Of a DNA stretch of 64,000 nt, positions 33,703 to 44,368 are shown one piece after another (position 1 is the first letter of the stretch; every line of letters starts with the position of its first letter). The stretch covers positions 1-64,000 of the forward strand of contig JBNKVT010000052.1 of NCBI GenBank assembly GCA_050299335.1, given 5' to 3'. Both the position numbers and the translations under genes were made by a program. Origin of the DNA: JBNKVT01 sp050299335. GTDB lineage: Bacteria; Pseudomonadota; Alphaproteobacteria; Rhodobacterales; Rhodobacteraceae. The notes beneath the pieces were generated by a model. That model was not told where the DNA came from and did not search any database. It worked only from the letters and a program-made list of their open reading frames with translations.

Positions 33703-33856
33703 ATGCTGGGAGAATCGGATGACCCGATGCCGAAGGAGCAACCGCCTCGGAAACTCTCAGGCCCCAGGACCGGCATGGCGAACAGACTCTGGAGAGCGGT
33801 GCAGCGGCACCCGCCGACGGGATAGCGATCTCAGGCGACAGGACAGAGGGGGCGCT
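33703..33856 (+). ncRNA. Tandem glycine riboswitch
   Basis: Two aptamers in series. The first (about 33703-33785) contains GCCGAAGGAGCAACCGCC, GGAAACTCTCAGGC and CCAGGACCG. The second (about 33786-33856) contains CTGGAGAGCG, CGCCGACGGGATAGCGAT, CTCAGGCGACAGGACAGAG. These are the conserved core blocks of the glycine riboswitch. It ends about 33 nt before gcvT and should switch the glycine cleavage operon on when glycine is abundant. Confidence 0.95.
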
Positions 33857-33888
33857 TTGAGGGGCCGATACGGTCCGGGAGGCGTCAT

Positions 33889-34998
33889 TTGGATCTGAAA
33901 CGAACTTCGCTCTACGACCGCCACCTCGACTGGGGGGCGAAAATGGTGCCGTTCGCGGGCTATGAGATGCCGGTGCAATACGGGCCCGGCGTGCTGAAGG
34001 AGCATCTGTGGACCCGTGAGGCGGCCGGGCTTTTCGATGTCGGGCATATGGGCCAGGCGCTGATCCGGGGCGACGGCTGGGACGCGGTTGCCAGGGCTTT
34101 CGAGACCCTGGTGCCGGTGGACGTGCTGGGGCTGGCCGACGGGCGGCAGCGCTACGCGTTGTTCACCAACGAGGCCGGCGGGATCGAGGACGATCTGATG
34201 GTCTCGCGGCTGGGTGACGCACTTTATGTCGTCGTCAACGCGGCCTGCAAGGAGGCGGATTTCGCGCGGATGCGGGCGGTATTCGGCGACGGGCTTGAGG
34301 TGCTCGACCGGGGGCTTTTGGCCTTGCAGGGGCCGAAGGCAGGCGCGGTGCTGGAAGCGATCGCGCCCGGGGCCCGGGACATGCGGTTCATGGATATCCG
34401 CGAGATGCGGATCGGTGGGGCCGAGGCGATTGTCTCGCGCTCGGGCTATTCCGGCGAGGACGGGTTCGAGATTTCGCTGGCCGGGGCGGATGTGGTGGCC
34501 GTGGCCGACCGTCTGCTTGCCGAGAAGGCGGTGGAACCCATCGGCCTCGGGGCGCGGGATTCGCTCAGGCTGGAGGCGGGCCTGTGCCTTTATGGGAATG
34601 ATATCGATGCCGCGACCTCGCCGGTGGAGGCCGGGTTGTCCTGGGCGATCCAGAAGGCGCGCCGAAAGGGTGGCGACCGCGAAGGCGGGTTTCCGGGGGC
34701 GGAGCGGATTTTGGGCGAACTGGAACAGGGGGCGCTACGCAAGCGGGTCGGACTGGCACCGGAGGGCCGGGCGCCGATGCGCGACGGCACGGTGCTTTAC
34801 GGCTCCGAGGACGGGCCGGAGGTTGGCCGGGTGACCTCGGGCGGCTTCGGGCCAAGTGTTGGCGGGCCGGTGGCGATGGGCTACGTCCCGGCGGCTCTTG
34901 CCGAAACCGGTACGCTGGTGTTCGGTGAGGTCCGGGGCAGAAGATTGCCGGTCCGGGTGGCGGCGCTGCCGTTCATTGTGCCGGGTTACAAGCGATAG
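33889..34998 (+). CDS. gcvT: Glycine cleavage T protein (aminomethyltransferase)
   Basis: 369 residues from a TTG at 33889 with GGGAGG about 7 nt upstream; no in-frame ATG precedes the conserved N-terminus (TSLYDRHLDWGAKMVPFAGYEMPVQY). It transfers the aminomethyl-derived methylene from lipoylated GcvH to tetrahydrofolate and releases ammonia. EDGFEISL and GLGARDSLRLEAGLCLYGNDID are typical folate-site segments. First gene after the tandem glycine riboswitch, 9 nt before gcvH. Confidence 0.95.
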   Translation: MDLKRTSLYDRHLDWGAKMVPFAGYEMPVQYGPGVLKEHLWTREAAGLFDVGHMGQALIRGDGWDAVARAFETLVPVDVLGLADGRQRYALFTNEAGGIEDDLMVSRLGDALYVVVNAACKEADFARMRAVFGDGLEVLDRGLLALQGPKAGAVLEAIAPGARDMRFMDIREMRIGGAEAIVSRSGYSGEDGFEISLAGADVVAVADRLLAEKAVEPIGLGARDSLRLEAGLCLYGNDIDAATSPVEAGLSWAIQKARRKGGDREGGFPGAERILGELEQGALRKRVGLAPEGRAPMRDGTVLYGSEDGPEVGRVTSGGFGPSVGGPVAMGYVPAALAETGTLVFGEVRGRRLPVRVAALPFIVPGYKR

Positions 34999-35007
34999 GA
35001 GAGGGAC

Positions 35008-35370
35008 ATGATCAAATTCACCGAAGAACATGAATGGCTGCGCCGCGACGGTGGCGAGGTCGTCGTCGGCATCACCGCCTATGCCGCCGAGCAGCTGGGC
35101 GATCTGGTCTTCGTCGAACTGCCCGAGGAGGGCACGGTGGTGGCCAAGGGGGACGAGATCGTCACCATCGAAAGCGTCAAGGCAGCTTCCGAGATCGTCG
35201 CCCCTCTCGATGGCGAAATCACCGAAGTGAACACGGCGCTTGTCGACGATCCGGCCAAGGTCAACGAGGATCCGCTGGAGGATGGCTGGTTCTTCAAGAT
35301 GCGCCTCGCCGATGCCTCGGAGTTCGACGGGCTGATGGACGAGGACGAATACAAGAAGCTGATCGAATGA
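35008..35370 (+). CDS. gcvH: Glycine cleavage H protein
   Basis: 120 residues, standard length. The lipoyl-accepting lysine is in VTIESVKAASEIVAP. Opens KFTEEHEWLRRDG, ends DEYKKLIE. It shuttles the aminomethyl group between GcvP, GcvT and the lipoamide dehydrogenase. Followed by a 207-nt gap containing a large GC palindrome before gcvP. Confidence 0.96.
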   Translation: MIKFTEEHEWLRRDGGEVVVGITAYAAEQLGDLVFVELPEEGTVVAKGDEIVTIESVKAASEIVAPLDGEITEVNTALVDDPAKVNEDPLEDGWFFKMRLADASEFDGLMDEDEYKKLIE

Positions 35371-35450
35371 CGCGGAGAACGGGGATATCCCGCACGACCG
35401 GGGCCGCCACGTTCCGGGGCACGTTAGGCCCGGCGCGTCGGTCAGAAAAT

Positions 35451-35524
35451 CCTCTCCCCCAACCCCTCTCCCAGAGAGAGAGGGGCGTTCCCCCCTCCCC
35501 CTGGGAGGGGGGTTAGGGGGGAGG
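35451..35524. repeat. CT/GA-rich imperfect palindrome between gcvH and gcvP
   Basis: Arms of 22 nt (35451-35472 with 35503-35524) pair with one mismatch and two G-U type positions; the left arm reads CCTCTCCCCCAACCCC and onward. Similar CCCAACCCCTCTCCC palindromes are scattered through many proteobacterial genomes. The strong stem inside the operon may tune gcvP levels relative to gcvTH. Confidence 0.8.
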
Positions 35525-35577
35525 TTCGGCTCAGTTCCGGCCGTCGTCCAAACATACCGACCCCCTCGGAGTTCCCC

Positions 35578-38424
<2,847 letters not shown>

Positions 38425-38489
38425 AGCGACCGGACCCTTAGAGTCTCAAGAAGGATTTTCCGAAGACAGGCTTTTCAAAAGGATAAGAA

Positions 38490-39857
38490 ATGCATTGTAA
38501 AAAACACTTCATAGTTTCGACTGAGGCAGTTTGCGCGGTCTGTTTGTTCGTCGTCTTTCTATCGGTCTCACCGACTGACGCGCATGGTGAGATGGGCGGT
38601 TTCGTCGAAAGACAGGATGCCTGGCCCGAAAGCTATTTGGTCGATGCTCAAATTGATCGGGACGCGGCTGTCAGACTGAAACGACTTGGCGACGCTTTCG
38701 CCAGGGAGGGACGCTACGAAGACGCAATGGACAGGTATCGGCAAGCGGTCGAAATCGACCGCAGTTATGTCGGGGCATGGTTCAATTGGGGCTATACGCT
38801 CGACCAACAAGGTCACCACGAAGACGCCGTAGAAAAATACCGGCGTGTGGTCGAAATTGATCCGACCTTCGCAAGTGGCTGGTTCAATCTGGGTTTCAGC
38901 CTGGCCAAACTCGGAAATTACGAAGACGCCGACGCAAGCTTGCGACGCGCAGCTGAACTTGATCCGGGAGATGCGTCCGTCTGGGCGAATTGGGGTTTCG
39001 TCCTGAATAACCTCGACCGGTACGAAGAGGCGATCGAAAAATTCCAGCGTGCGGTCGAAATAAATCCGGATCATATCAATGCGTTGAACAGCTGGGGCAG
39101 CAGTCTTCGCGGCCTTGGGCTTCATGAAGAAGCAATTGTGAAGTACCGGCGCACTGTCGAGATTGATCCCGCTTTTGAAAACGGATGGTTCAATTGGGGT
39201 ATCAGCCTCAACGATATCGGCCGATATGAGGCGGCAGTAGAAAAGTTCAGACATGCGCTCGAGCTTGATCCGGGCGATGGACAGGCCTGGGAAGGCTGGG
39301 GGGTCGCTCTCAAAGCCCTGGGCCGCGACGAAGAGGCAATAGAAAAGTTCCAGCGCGCAGCCGGACTCGACCCATACGACCCCTATCCGTGGAACAACTG
39401 GGGGCTCAGCCTCACAAACCTTGAACGTTTCGACGAGGCCATGGTGATGTATGAACGCTCGGCCGCCGTCGATCCCGAATACGCCATTGCCTGGTTCAAC
39501 TGGGGGATCAACCTTGAAAGGTTGGGTCACCACGGGGATGCGGCCGACAAATTCGCGCGGGTTGTCGAGATCGATCCCGGCGATTCAGAAGCCTGGAACA
39601 AATGGGGGCAAAGCCTTGATCATCTTGAGCACTATGAAGATGCGATCATGAAGTTCCACAAGGCGGTTTCAATTGATCCTGACTACACGAATGCGTGGCA
39701 AAACTGGGGAGTGACTGTTGAAAACATGCTCAAGTCGTCCGGCTTCGACAGCTGCGACGTGGTGCGTGGGGAGGCTCGGGAATATCTGCAAATCGCCGGT
39801 CAAAAAGCGCTGCCCTCGACCCGCCTAGAGGTCAAAAGGGTCAGACGCCGCTGCTAG
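38490..39857 (+). CDS. Secreted tetratricopeptide-repeat protein
   Basis: 455 residues. Signal peptide about 1-32 (AVCAVCLFVVFLSV, ending TDAHGE), then ten consecutive 34-residue TPRs and a partial eleventh (residues about 58-415). Each has the usual EAIEKFQRAVEIDP second helix, but the first helix carries an unusual WFNWG/WNNWG signature where most TPRs have a small residue or NLG. A basic C-terminal tail ends in Cys. GC is clearly below that of gcvP. Probably a periplasmic or outer-membrane scaffold. No partner gene is adjacent. Confidence 0.83.
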   Translation: MHCKKHFIVSTEAVCAVCLFVVFLSVSPTDAHGEMGGFVERQDAWPESYLVDAQIDRDAAVRLKRLGDAFAREGRYEDAMDRYRQAVEIDRSYVGAWFNWGYTLDQQGHHEDAVEKYRRVVEIDPTFASGWFNLGFSLAKLGNYEDADASLRRAAELDPGDASVWANWGFVLNNLDRYEEAIEKFQRAVEINPDHINALNSWGSSLRGLGLHEEAIVKYRRTVEIDPAFENGWFNWGISLNDIGRYEAAVEKFRHALELDPGDGQAWEGWGVALKALGRDEEAIEKFQRAAGLDPYDPYPWNNWGLSLTNLERFDEAMVMYERSAAVDPEYAIAWFNWGINLERLGHHGDAADKFARVVEIDPGDSEAWNKWGQSLDHLEHYEDAIMKFHKAVSIDPDYTNAWQNWGVTVENMLKSSGFDSCDVVRGEAREYLQIAGQKALPSTRLEVKRVRRRC

Positions 39858-39991
39858 TCGGCAAAATGACAAGACGGCGCGGATTGGGGCGAGTGAATAT
39901 CGTGTAAAGCTGCCGCTGGTCAGGCCGCAGCATTTGGGAATGTCAGAAAGGACGTGCAGATCTGGAACAAACCCGGAAAATACACACCTTA

Positions 39992-40054
39992 GTAACAATT
40001 TTATCCAACAATATCAATGAAATTCCCGTTTTTGCACGCGTACAAAGCCTTCAG
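39992..40054 (+). repeat. 63-bp intergenic repeat, family 3 copy 1
   Basis: Shares TTTTATCCAACAA and CCCGTTTTTGCACGCGT blocks, spacing and the flanking GTAA...CAG with 59737-59800 (one indel). Contains the near-palindrome TTTGCACGCGTACAAA. Both copies lie just downstream of a minus-strand gene. The surrounding 39858-40138 gap holds no gene. Confidence 0.8.
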
Positions 40055-40138
40055 TCTACCCTCTGACCCGTCCTCTCCCCGGCAAGGAATTCCTTCTCCG
40101 CACCGCCGCCCTCGGCCCCGCCTCAGATAGGCGCTCTC

Positions 40139-41152
40139 TTAACGGATCAGCGGCAGGATATCGTGTTCCAGAAGCTGATTGAGGTCGCCGGCATGGCCTG
40201 CCGACCGGGCCGGGCGGCTGGGGTCTGACGTAACGGCGAAGACCGCGCCGGCCCTCGGGATGACATAGATCATCTGGCCGCCATAGCCGCGGGCGAAGCC
40301 GACCTCGAGGCCTGCCATCTCGGTCAGGAACCAGCCATAGCCATATCGGTGCCCCGAGAAAGGCGAGCGCGCGCGCGGCACCCAGGCGTCCCTGAGCCTG
40401 GTTTCGGAGACGATCCGGTTGCCGCCCGCCTGTCCGCCCGCCAGCACCATTTCTCCGAAGCGGATCATGCTGCGGGGGCTCATGGCCATGTTGTTGCCAC
40501 CCATGTAGATACCTTGCGGGTCGCGGGTCCAGGCGGGGAACTCGAAGCCCAGGGGGCGGGCGAGCCAGTCGTTGGCGAGCGACAGGGTGGAGCGGCCGGA
40601 GATTTGTGTCAGTACAGCCGAGAGCAGGTGGAAGTCGCCGGTGGAGTACATCATCCGGGCACCCGGTTGGGCGCGGAACGGGCGGGTGAGGACGTAGCGG
40701 ACCCAGTGGTTTGAATTCACCCAGGGGCCGTAGCCCGCACCCGAGGTGCGTTCGAGCCCGCTGCGCATGGTCAGGAGGTGGTCGATGGTGATCTGCTCGG
40801 CGCGGGGGTCGGTTTCGCGTGGGGCGAGGGTGCCGAGAAGGGGGAGGATGGGTTGATCGACAGAGGTGAGGACGCCCTTGTCGATGGCGATGAGGGTGAG
40901 GGTAGCAAGAAGGGTCTTGGAGACAGACTTGACGTTGACCGCGCGCGTGAGGGGGGCGCCGCGGAGAGCGGCCTCCAGCACGGTATCGCCGTTGACGGAG
41001 AGCGACAGGGAGTGGAGCTGGTCGAGGCTTTCGGCCTTTGCCAGCACGTCGGCGAACTTGTCTTGCGCCGCTCGGCCGGGGCGGGCGAGGAGCGGGGCCG
41101 CGAGGGTGGCGGCGGTGAAGGCGCGGCGGGTGATCCGGGTGGCGTGACGCAT
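40139..41152 (-). CDS. Tat-exported serine hydrolase (class C beta-lactamase fold)
   Basis: 337 residues. The N-terminus TRRAFTAATLAAPLLA is a twin-arginine-type signal. The beta-lactamase/PBP fold is shown by SVSK (catalytic Ser-Lys, VKSVSKTLLA) and the YSTGDFH tyrosine motif, with a GYGGQMIYV segment near the KTG-like position. Such proteins are esterases or peptidases more often than true beta-lactamases. No ampR or resistance genes are nearby. It ends 85 nt before repeat family 3 copy 1. Confidence 0.87.
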   Translation of the reverse strand: MRHATRITRRAFTAATLAAPLLARPGRAAQDKFADVLAKAESLDQLHSLSLSVNGDTVLEAALRGAPLTRAVNVKSVSKTLLATLTLIAIDKGVLTSVDQPILPLLGTLAPRETDPRAEQITIDHLLTMRSGLERTSGAGYGPWVNSNHWVRYVLTRPFRAQPGARMMYSTGDFHLLSAVLTQISGRSTLSLANDWLARPLGFEFPAWTRDPQGIYMGGNNMAMSPRSMIRFGEMVLAGGQAGGNRIVSETRLRDAWVPRARSPFSGHRYGYGWFLTEMAGLEVGFARGYGGQMIYVIPRAGAVFAVTSDPSRPARSAGHAGDLNQLLEHDILPLIR

Positions 41153-41245
41153 GGCGCTATAGTCATAGGCAGGGGCGTGGGAATGTCAGGACACGATTGC
41201 GCGAGGAGGCGCGGAGTGCGTTTTTCGGCCAGTCGAAGGGGGCGC

Positions 41246-41707
41246 TCAGACCGGCAGTTCGGTGGTGTTCTTGATCTCTTCCATCGACAGGAGCGAGGTG
41301 ACGTTGTAGATGCTCACATCCTTGATAAGCGCCTGATAGAACGCGTCATATCCGCGGGCATTGGTCACCCGGACCTTGAGGATATAGTCGATATCGCCGG
41401 CGAGGCGGTGGGCCTCCATGACCTCGGGGCGGGCCTGCACGGCCTTGAGGAACCGCGCCAGCCAGTCGGCGTCGTGCTGCGAGGTGCGGACGAGGACGAA
41501 AAAGCAGCTTTCGAGACCGATTGCCTCGGGGTCAACGATGACAGTCTGTTTGCGGATGACGCCGGTCTCGCGCATCTTGCGAATCCGGTTCCAGACCGGG
41601 GTTTTCGAGGCCCCCAGGCGGCGGGCGATTTCGTCCATCGAGAGGCTGGCATCCTCTTGCAGGACCGAGAGAATTTTCCTGTCGAGGGCGTCGAGTTGGG
41701 CGGCCAT
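41246..41707 (-). CDS. Lrp/AsnC-family regulator
   Basis: 153 residues. N-terminal HTH (MDEIARRLGASKTPVWNRIRKM) and a C-terminal RAM ligand-binding domain (AHRLAGDIDYILKVRV). Divergent from the sulfur assimilation cluster that starts at 41845. The 137-nt spacer, which is AT-rich, should hold both promoters. In Rhodobacteraceae an Lrp gene in this position is a plausible regulator of cysIH; the effector is unknown. Confidence 0.88.
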   Translation of the reverse strand: MAAQLDALDRKILSVLQEDASLSMDEIARRLGASKTPVWNRIRKMRETGVIRKQTVIVDPEAIGLESCFFVLVRTSQHDADWLARFLKAVQARPEVMEAHRLAGDIDYILKVRVTNARGYDAFYQALIKDVSIYNVTSLLSMEEIKNTTELPV

Positions 41708-41844
41708 TCCTGAAAACCTCCGAGTTGCGAAAATTTGTCCCGTGTATCCGCTATCATCGGGATATTGTCCCTATTTGCAAGCGCATATGGCAAATATCAG
41801 GGAAAATATCCTATATTGAGCGGTAGCAAGTGAGGCAGGGACCA

Positions 41845-42141
41845 ATGGCGCGCAAATTCCTTCCGCAGATCGCCACCGCGAACGACCTTTTCGAAGGCGA
41901 CGTGGTCTATTTCACCGGCTCTGGCTGGAGCCGGGAGCATGGCGAGGCGAAGGTCGCCGAGACCGAAGAGGCCGCCAGGGCGCTGCTGGCCGAGGCGATG
42001 AAGGACGAGCATGTCATGGTCGGCATCTATCTCGCCGACGTCGATCTCTCCGAAGGCCGCCCCGCCCCGGTGCATTTTCGCGAGGCGTTCCGGACACGCG
42101 GGCCTTCGAATTATTTTCACGGCAAGCAGGCGGAGGGCTGA
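41845..42141 (+). CDS. DUF2849 protein
   Basis: 98 residues from the ATG at 41845. The sequence (LPQIATANDLFEGDVVYF, GSGWSREHGEAKVAE) matches the DUF2849 family, which in Alphaproteobacteria nearly always precedes a nitrite/sulfite reductase gene. Function unproven; probably a small partner of sulfite reductase or siroheme delivery. Here an isochorismatase-like gene separates it from cysI. Confidence 0.85.
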   Translation: MARKFLPQIATANDLFEGDVVYFTGSGWSREHGEAKVAETEEAARALLAEAMKDEHVMVGIYLADVDLSEGRPAPVHFREAFRTRGPSNYFHGKQAEG

Positions 42142-42144
42142 TCG

Positions 42145-42714
42145 ATGCCTGCCGCGCTGTTGCTCATCGATATCCAGAAGGGGTTCGACGATCTCGCTTA
42201 TTGGGGCGGGGCGCGGAACAACCCTGATATGGAGGCGAACGGGCTGAAGCTGCTGGGTGCATGGCGCAAGGCCGGGTGGCCGGTGGTGCATGTGCGGCAT
42301 GCCTCGACGAAGGCTAACTCGCCACTGAGGGCCGACCAGCCGGGGCATGCGCCGCGGGACGGGTACGAACCGATTGCCGGGGAAAAGGCGATCGTGAAGT
42401 CGGTGAACTCGGCCTTTATCGGCACTGATCTCGAGGCGTGGCTGCGGGCGCGGGGGATTTCCGAGCTCGTCGTGGCCGGGATCACCACGCATCAGTGTGT
42501 TTCGACCAGCGTCAGGATGGCCGCCAATCTGGGCTTTCAGGTCACGCTGGCGGGGGATGCCTGTCATGCCTGGCCGGTGACCGCACCCGATGGCCGCAAT
42601 ATCTCCGCCGAAACCGTTCACGATACCGAACTGGCGATCCTGTCGGGCGAATTCGCCCGGATCGCCACCACGAATGACCTCCTCGCCGAGGCGAAAGGAC
42701 CCGCGCATGTATAG
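42145..42714 (+). CDS. Isochorismatase-like cysteine hydrolase
   Basis: 189 residues. Triad Asp in LLIDIQKGF, Lys in AIVKSVNSAF and Cys in ITTHQCVSTSVRM. Members hydrolyse amides (nicotinamide, carbamoyl compounds) or ethers. It lies 3 nt after DUF2849 and overlaps cysI by 8 nt, an unusual insertion into the sulfur operon. The substrate cannot be read from sequence. Confidence 0.88.
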   Translation: MPAALLLIDIQKGFDDLAYWGGARNNPDMEANGLKLLGAWRKAGWPVVHVRHASTKANSPLRADQPGHAPRDGYEPIAGEKAIVKSVNSAFIGTDLEAWLRARGISELVVAGITTHQCVSTSVRMAANLGFQVTLAGDACHAWPVTAPDGRNISAETVHDTELAILSGEFARIATTNDLLAEAKGPAHV

Positions 42715-44368
42715 CTACAGCAATTTCGACGAGGCCTTCGTCCGCAACCGGGTTACCGAGTTCCGCGCTCAGGTGCAGCGGCGCATCGACGGCGTGCTGA
42801 CCGAGGACGAGTTCAAGCCGCTCAGGCTGATGAACGGGCTCTATCTGCAGCTGCATGCCTATATGCTGCGGATCGCCATTCCTTACGGGACGCTGAACAG
42901 CCGCCAGATGCGGCAGCTGGCGATGATTGCCGATACCTGGGACAAGGGCTACGGGCATTTCACCACGCGGCAGAACATCCAGTTCAACTGGCCGAAACTG
43001 CGCGATGTCCCCGAAATCCTCGACGCGCTGGCCGATGTCGGGATGCATGCGATCCAGACCTCGGGCAACTGCATCCGCAACGTCACCTCGGACCATTTTG
43101 CCGGGGCGGCGGCGGATGAGATCGAGGACCCGCGCCCCACGGCCGAGCTGATCCGGCAGTGGTCGACCGATCATCCGGAATTCCAGTATCTGCCGCGCAA
43201 GTTCAAGGTCGCCGTCACCGGCTCGCCGAATGACCGGGCGGTGACCAAGGCGCATGATATCGGGCTTCGGATGGTGCGGAACGAGGCCGGAGAGCCGGGC
43301 TATGAGGTGATCGTCGGTGGCGGGCTGGGCCGGACGCCGATGGTCGGCAAGGTGGTCCGGGACTTCCTGCCCAAGGCTGACCTCTTGCCCTATCTCGAGG
43401 CGATCCTGCAGGTCTACAACATGCACGGGCGCCGCGATAACAAGTACAAGGCGAGGATCAAGATCCTGGTGCACGAGACCGGGCTGGACAAGCTCCGCGC
43501 CCAGATCGAAGAGAATTTCGCCCGTCAGGACCGCTTCCTGCCGGATGTCGATCCCGCCATCGTCGAGCGTATCAATGCCAGCTTTGCCCCGCCCGCCTTC
43601 GAGACAGGCCGCGCGGTGCCGGAATTCGACGGCGGTGCGGGGTTCCGGTCCTGGCTCGACACCAATGTCATTGCCCATAAGCAGGCGGATTATGCCATCG
43701 TCACCGTGTCGCTGAAGCCCACGGGCGGCACACCGGGGGATGCGACCTCGGCGCAGATGCGGGTGCTGGCCGATCTGGGGCAAAAGTATTCCTTCGATGA
43801 GCTCAGGATCAGCCACGAGCAGAACGTCATCCTGCCCCATGTCCACCGCGCCGACCTGCCGGCGATCTATGAGGCGCTGAAGGAGGCGGGGCTGGCGACG
43901 GCGAATATCGGGCTGATCTCGGATATCATCAACTGCCCGGGCATGGACTATTGCGCGCTGGCGACGGCGCGATCGATCCCGATCGCCCAGCAGATTTCGG
44001 AAGTCTTCGCCGATCTCGACGCCCAGCGCGATATCGGCCCCCTGAAGATCAAGATCTCGGGTTGCATCAACGCCTGCGGCCACCACCATGTTGGCCATAT
44101 CGGCATCCTCGGCCTCGACCGCGCCGGGGTGGAGAATTACCAGATCACCCTTGGCGGCGACGGGACCGAGACCACCACCATCGGCGAGCGCACCGGTCCC
44201 GGTTTCGCCTATGACCAGATCGTCCCGGCCATAGAGCGGCTGATCGGGGCCTACCTCGATATCCGCGAGGACGCGTCCGAGACCTTCCTCGAAACCTATC
44301 GCCGCACCGGCATGGCCCCGTTCAAGGCCGCGCTCTATGATGAGGAGGCTCAGGTCCATGCTGCTTGA
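42707..44368 (+). CDS. cysI: Sulfite (nitrite/sulfite) reductase, hemoprotein type
   Basis: 553 residues starting at the ATG at 42707 inside the preceding gene's end. It couples siroheme and a 4Fe-4S cluster; the cluster cysteines are in CPGMDYCAL and SGCINACGHHH. The sulfur pathway context (cysH directly after, fpr nearby) makes sulfite the likely substrate, with electrons from ferredoxin or NADPH. Two ferredoxin-like half domains and the RQNIQFNW segment are complete. Overlaps cysH by 11 nt. Confidence 0.94.
   Translation: MYSYSNFDEAFVRNRVTEFRAQVQRRIDGVLTEDEFKPLRLMNGLYLQLHAYMLRIAIPYGTLNSRQMRQLAMIADTWDKGYGHFTTRQNIQFNWPKLRDVPEILDALADVGMHAIQTSGNCIRNVTSDHFAGAAADEIEDPRPTAELIRQWSTDHPEFQYLPRKFKVAVTGSPNDRAVTKAHDIGLRMVRNEAGEPGYEVIVGGGLGRTPMVGKVVRDFLPKADLLPYLEAILQVYNMHGRRDNKYKARIKILVHETGLDKLRAQIEENFARQDRFLPDVDPAIVERINASFAPPAFETGRAVPEFDGGAGFRSWLDTNVIAHKQADYAIVTVSLKPTGGTPGDATSAQMRVLADLGQKYSFDELRISHEQNVILPHVHRADLPAIYEALKEAGLATANIGLISDIINCPGMDYCALATARSIPIAQQISEVFADLDAQRDIGPLKIKISGCINACGHHHVGHIGILGLDRAGVENYQITLGGDGTETTTIGERTGPGFAYDQIVPAIERLIGAYLDIREDASETFLETYRRTGMAPFKAALYDEEAQVHAA

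Noticed and set aside
40139..41152. True beta-lactamase
   Set aside because: SxxK and tyrosine motifs fit the wider esterase/peptidase family; no ampR or resistance context.
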